From the NCBI GenBank assembly GCA_937863625.1, contig CALMGO010000389.1, positions 1-6,134 on the forward strand: a DNA stretch of 6,134 bases. The letters are read 5' to 3'. Position 1 is the first letter of the stretch. Each line of letters begins with the position of its first letter. Under the pieces are notes generated by a model. The model ran no database searches. It saw nothing but the letters and a program-made list of their open reading frames with translations, and was not told the origin of the DNA. This document shows, piece after piece, positions 5,978-6,134 of this stretch. Position numbers and translations under genes: made by a program. This DNA comes from an uncultured bacterium (lineage in GTDB: Bacteria; Planctomycetota; DG-23; SLPQ01).

Positions 5978-6134
5978 TTGAGAGTGAGAAGTATCATCCC
6001 AGCCAGAGACGCCAATGACGTGGCGCGGCTGCTTTCGACTTCGTTTAACTTCACAATGAGCCCCAGGCACGTGAAGAGCCTCAAGCGCCTCAAAGGAGCT
6101 GAATGCGCGAATCATCGAGTTCTTGAGGATGAGG
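5978..6134 (+). CDS. GNAT-family N-acetyltransferase, N-terminal fragment cut by the window edge
   Basis: The frame is open from TTG 5978 to the right edge, 52 complete codons. The translation starts MRVRSIIPARDANDVARLLS, the usual first strand and helix of GNAT acetyltransferases (R-x-A-x-x-x-D-A-x-x-V-A-x-L-L). HRVLEDE at 46-52 fits the beginning of the next strand, where such proteins continue into a glycine turn and the core sheet. The acetyl-CoA binding motif (Q/R-x-x-G-x-G/A) lies beyond the window, so family membership rests on the N-terminal pattern alone. In an Eis-like or other GNAT protein this would be about the first sixth to third of the chain. A good promoter and a strong ribosome binding site support expression. 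The substrate is unknown. Confidence 0.65.
   Translation, partial: MRVRSIIPARDANDVARLLSTSFNFTMSPRHVKSLKRLKGAECANHRVLEDE

Noticed and set aside
5731..6115. Minus-strand open frames of 77 and 120 codons across the promoter region and the GNAT start
   Set aside because: They cover two well-formed promoters and run opposite the GNAT coding start, with no recognisable protein features.

Overview
The window is moderately high-GC bacterial chromosomal DNA with tightly packed, ordinary-looking genes. It has abundant ATA and AGG codons, Shine-Dalgarno sequences and recognisable sigma-70 type promoters. It holds six protein genes, two of them cut by the window edges. I see no tRNA, rRNA, CRISPR array, insertion sequence or phage gene. 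A polytopic membrane enzyme with a periplasmic-type catalytic domain, together with an LplT-type lysophospholipid transporter, suggests a Gram-negative-type envelope. I cannot name the phylum; a deltaproteobacterium-like or uncultured candidate-phylum genome would fit.

Left part, minus strand (4416 down to 1): a five-helix membrane protein carrying a jelly-roll-like domain and an alkaline-phosphatase-superfamily (sulfatase-fold) domain is followed, with an ATGA start/stop overlap, by an unrecognised two-helix membrane protein. After a 153-base gap comes an MFS transporter of the LplT/Aas type that runs off the left edge. The first two are almost certainly co-transcribed from a promoter at 4496-4524. 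The transporter may be in the same transcript, because I see no convincing terminator in the gap.

Middle: from the same intergenic region a class I SAM methyltransferase of the 'HWWF' type is read rightward from its own promoter at 4580-4608. It ends tail to tail with a leftward gene for a small protein with a CxxC...HxxC cluster and two membrane helices. Their stop codons overlap by four bases.

Right part: that small gene and a GNAT acetyltransferase (starting at a TTG with a strong ribosome binding site, cut by the right edge) are divergently transcribed from two well-formed promoters with 47 bases between their -35 boxes.

Together the genes suggest cell-envelope or lipid-headgroup chemistry (sulfatase-fold transferase or hydrolase plus lysophospholipid transporter), but that link is inference from context. 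The strongest leads are the sulfatase-fold enzyme with Thr at the formylglycine position and its translationally coupled partner of unknown function. I did not find a clear, wholly new system here.
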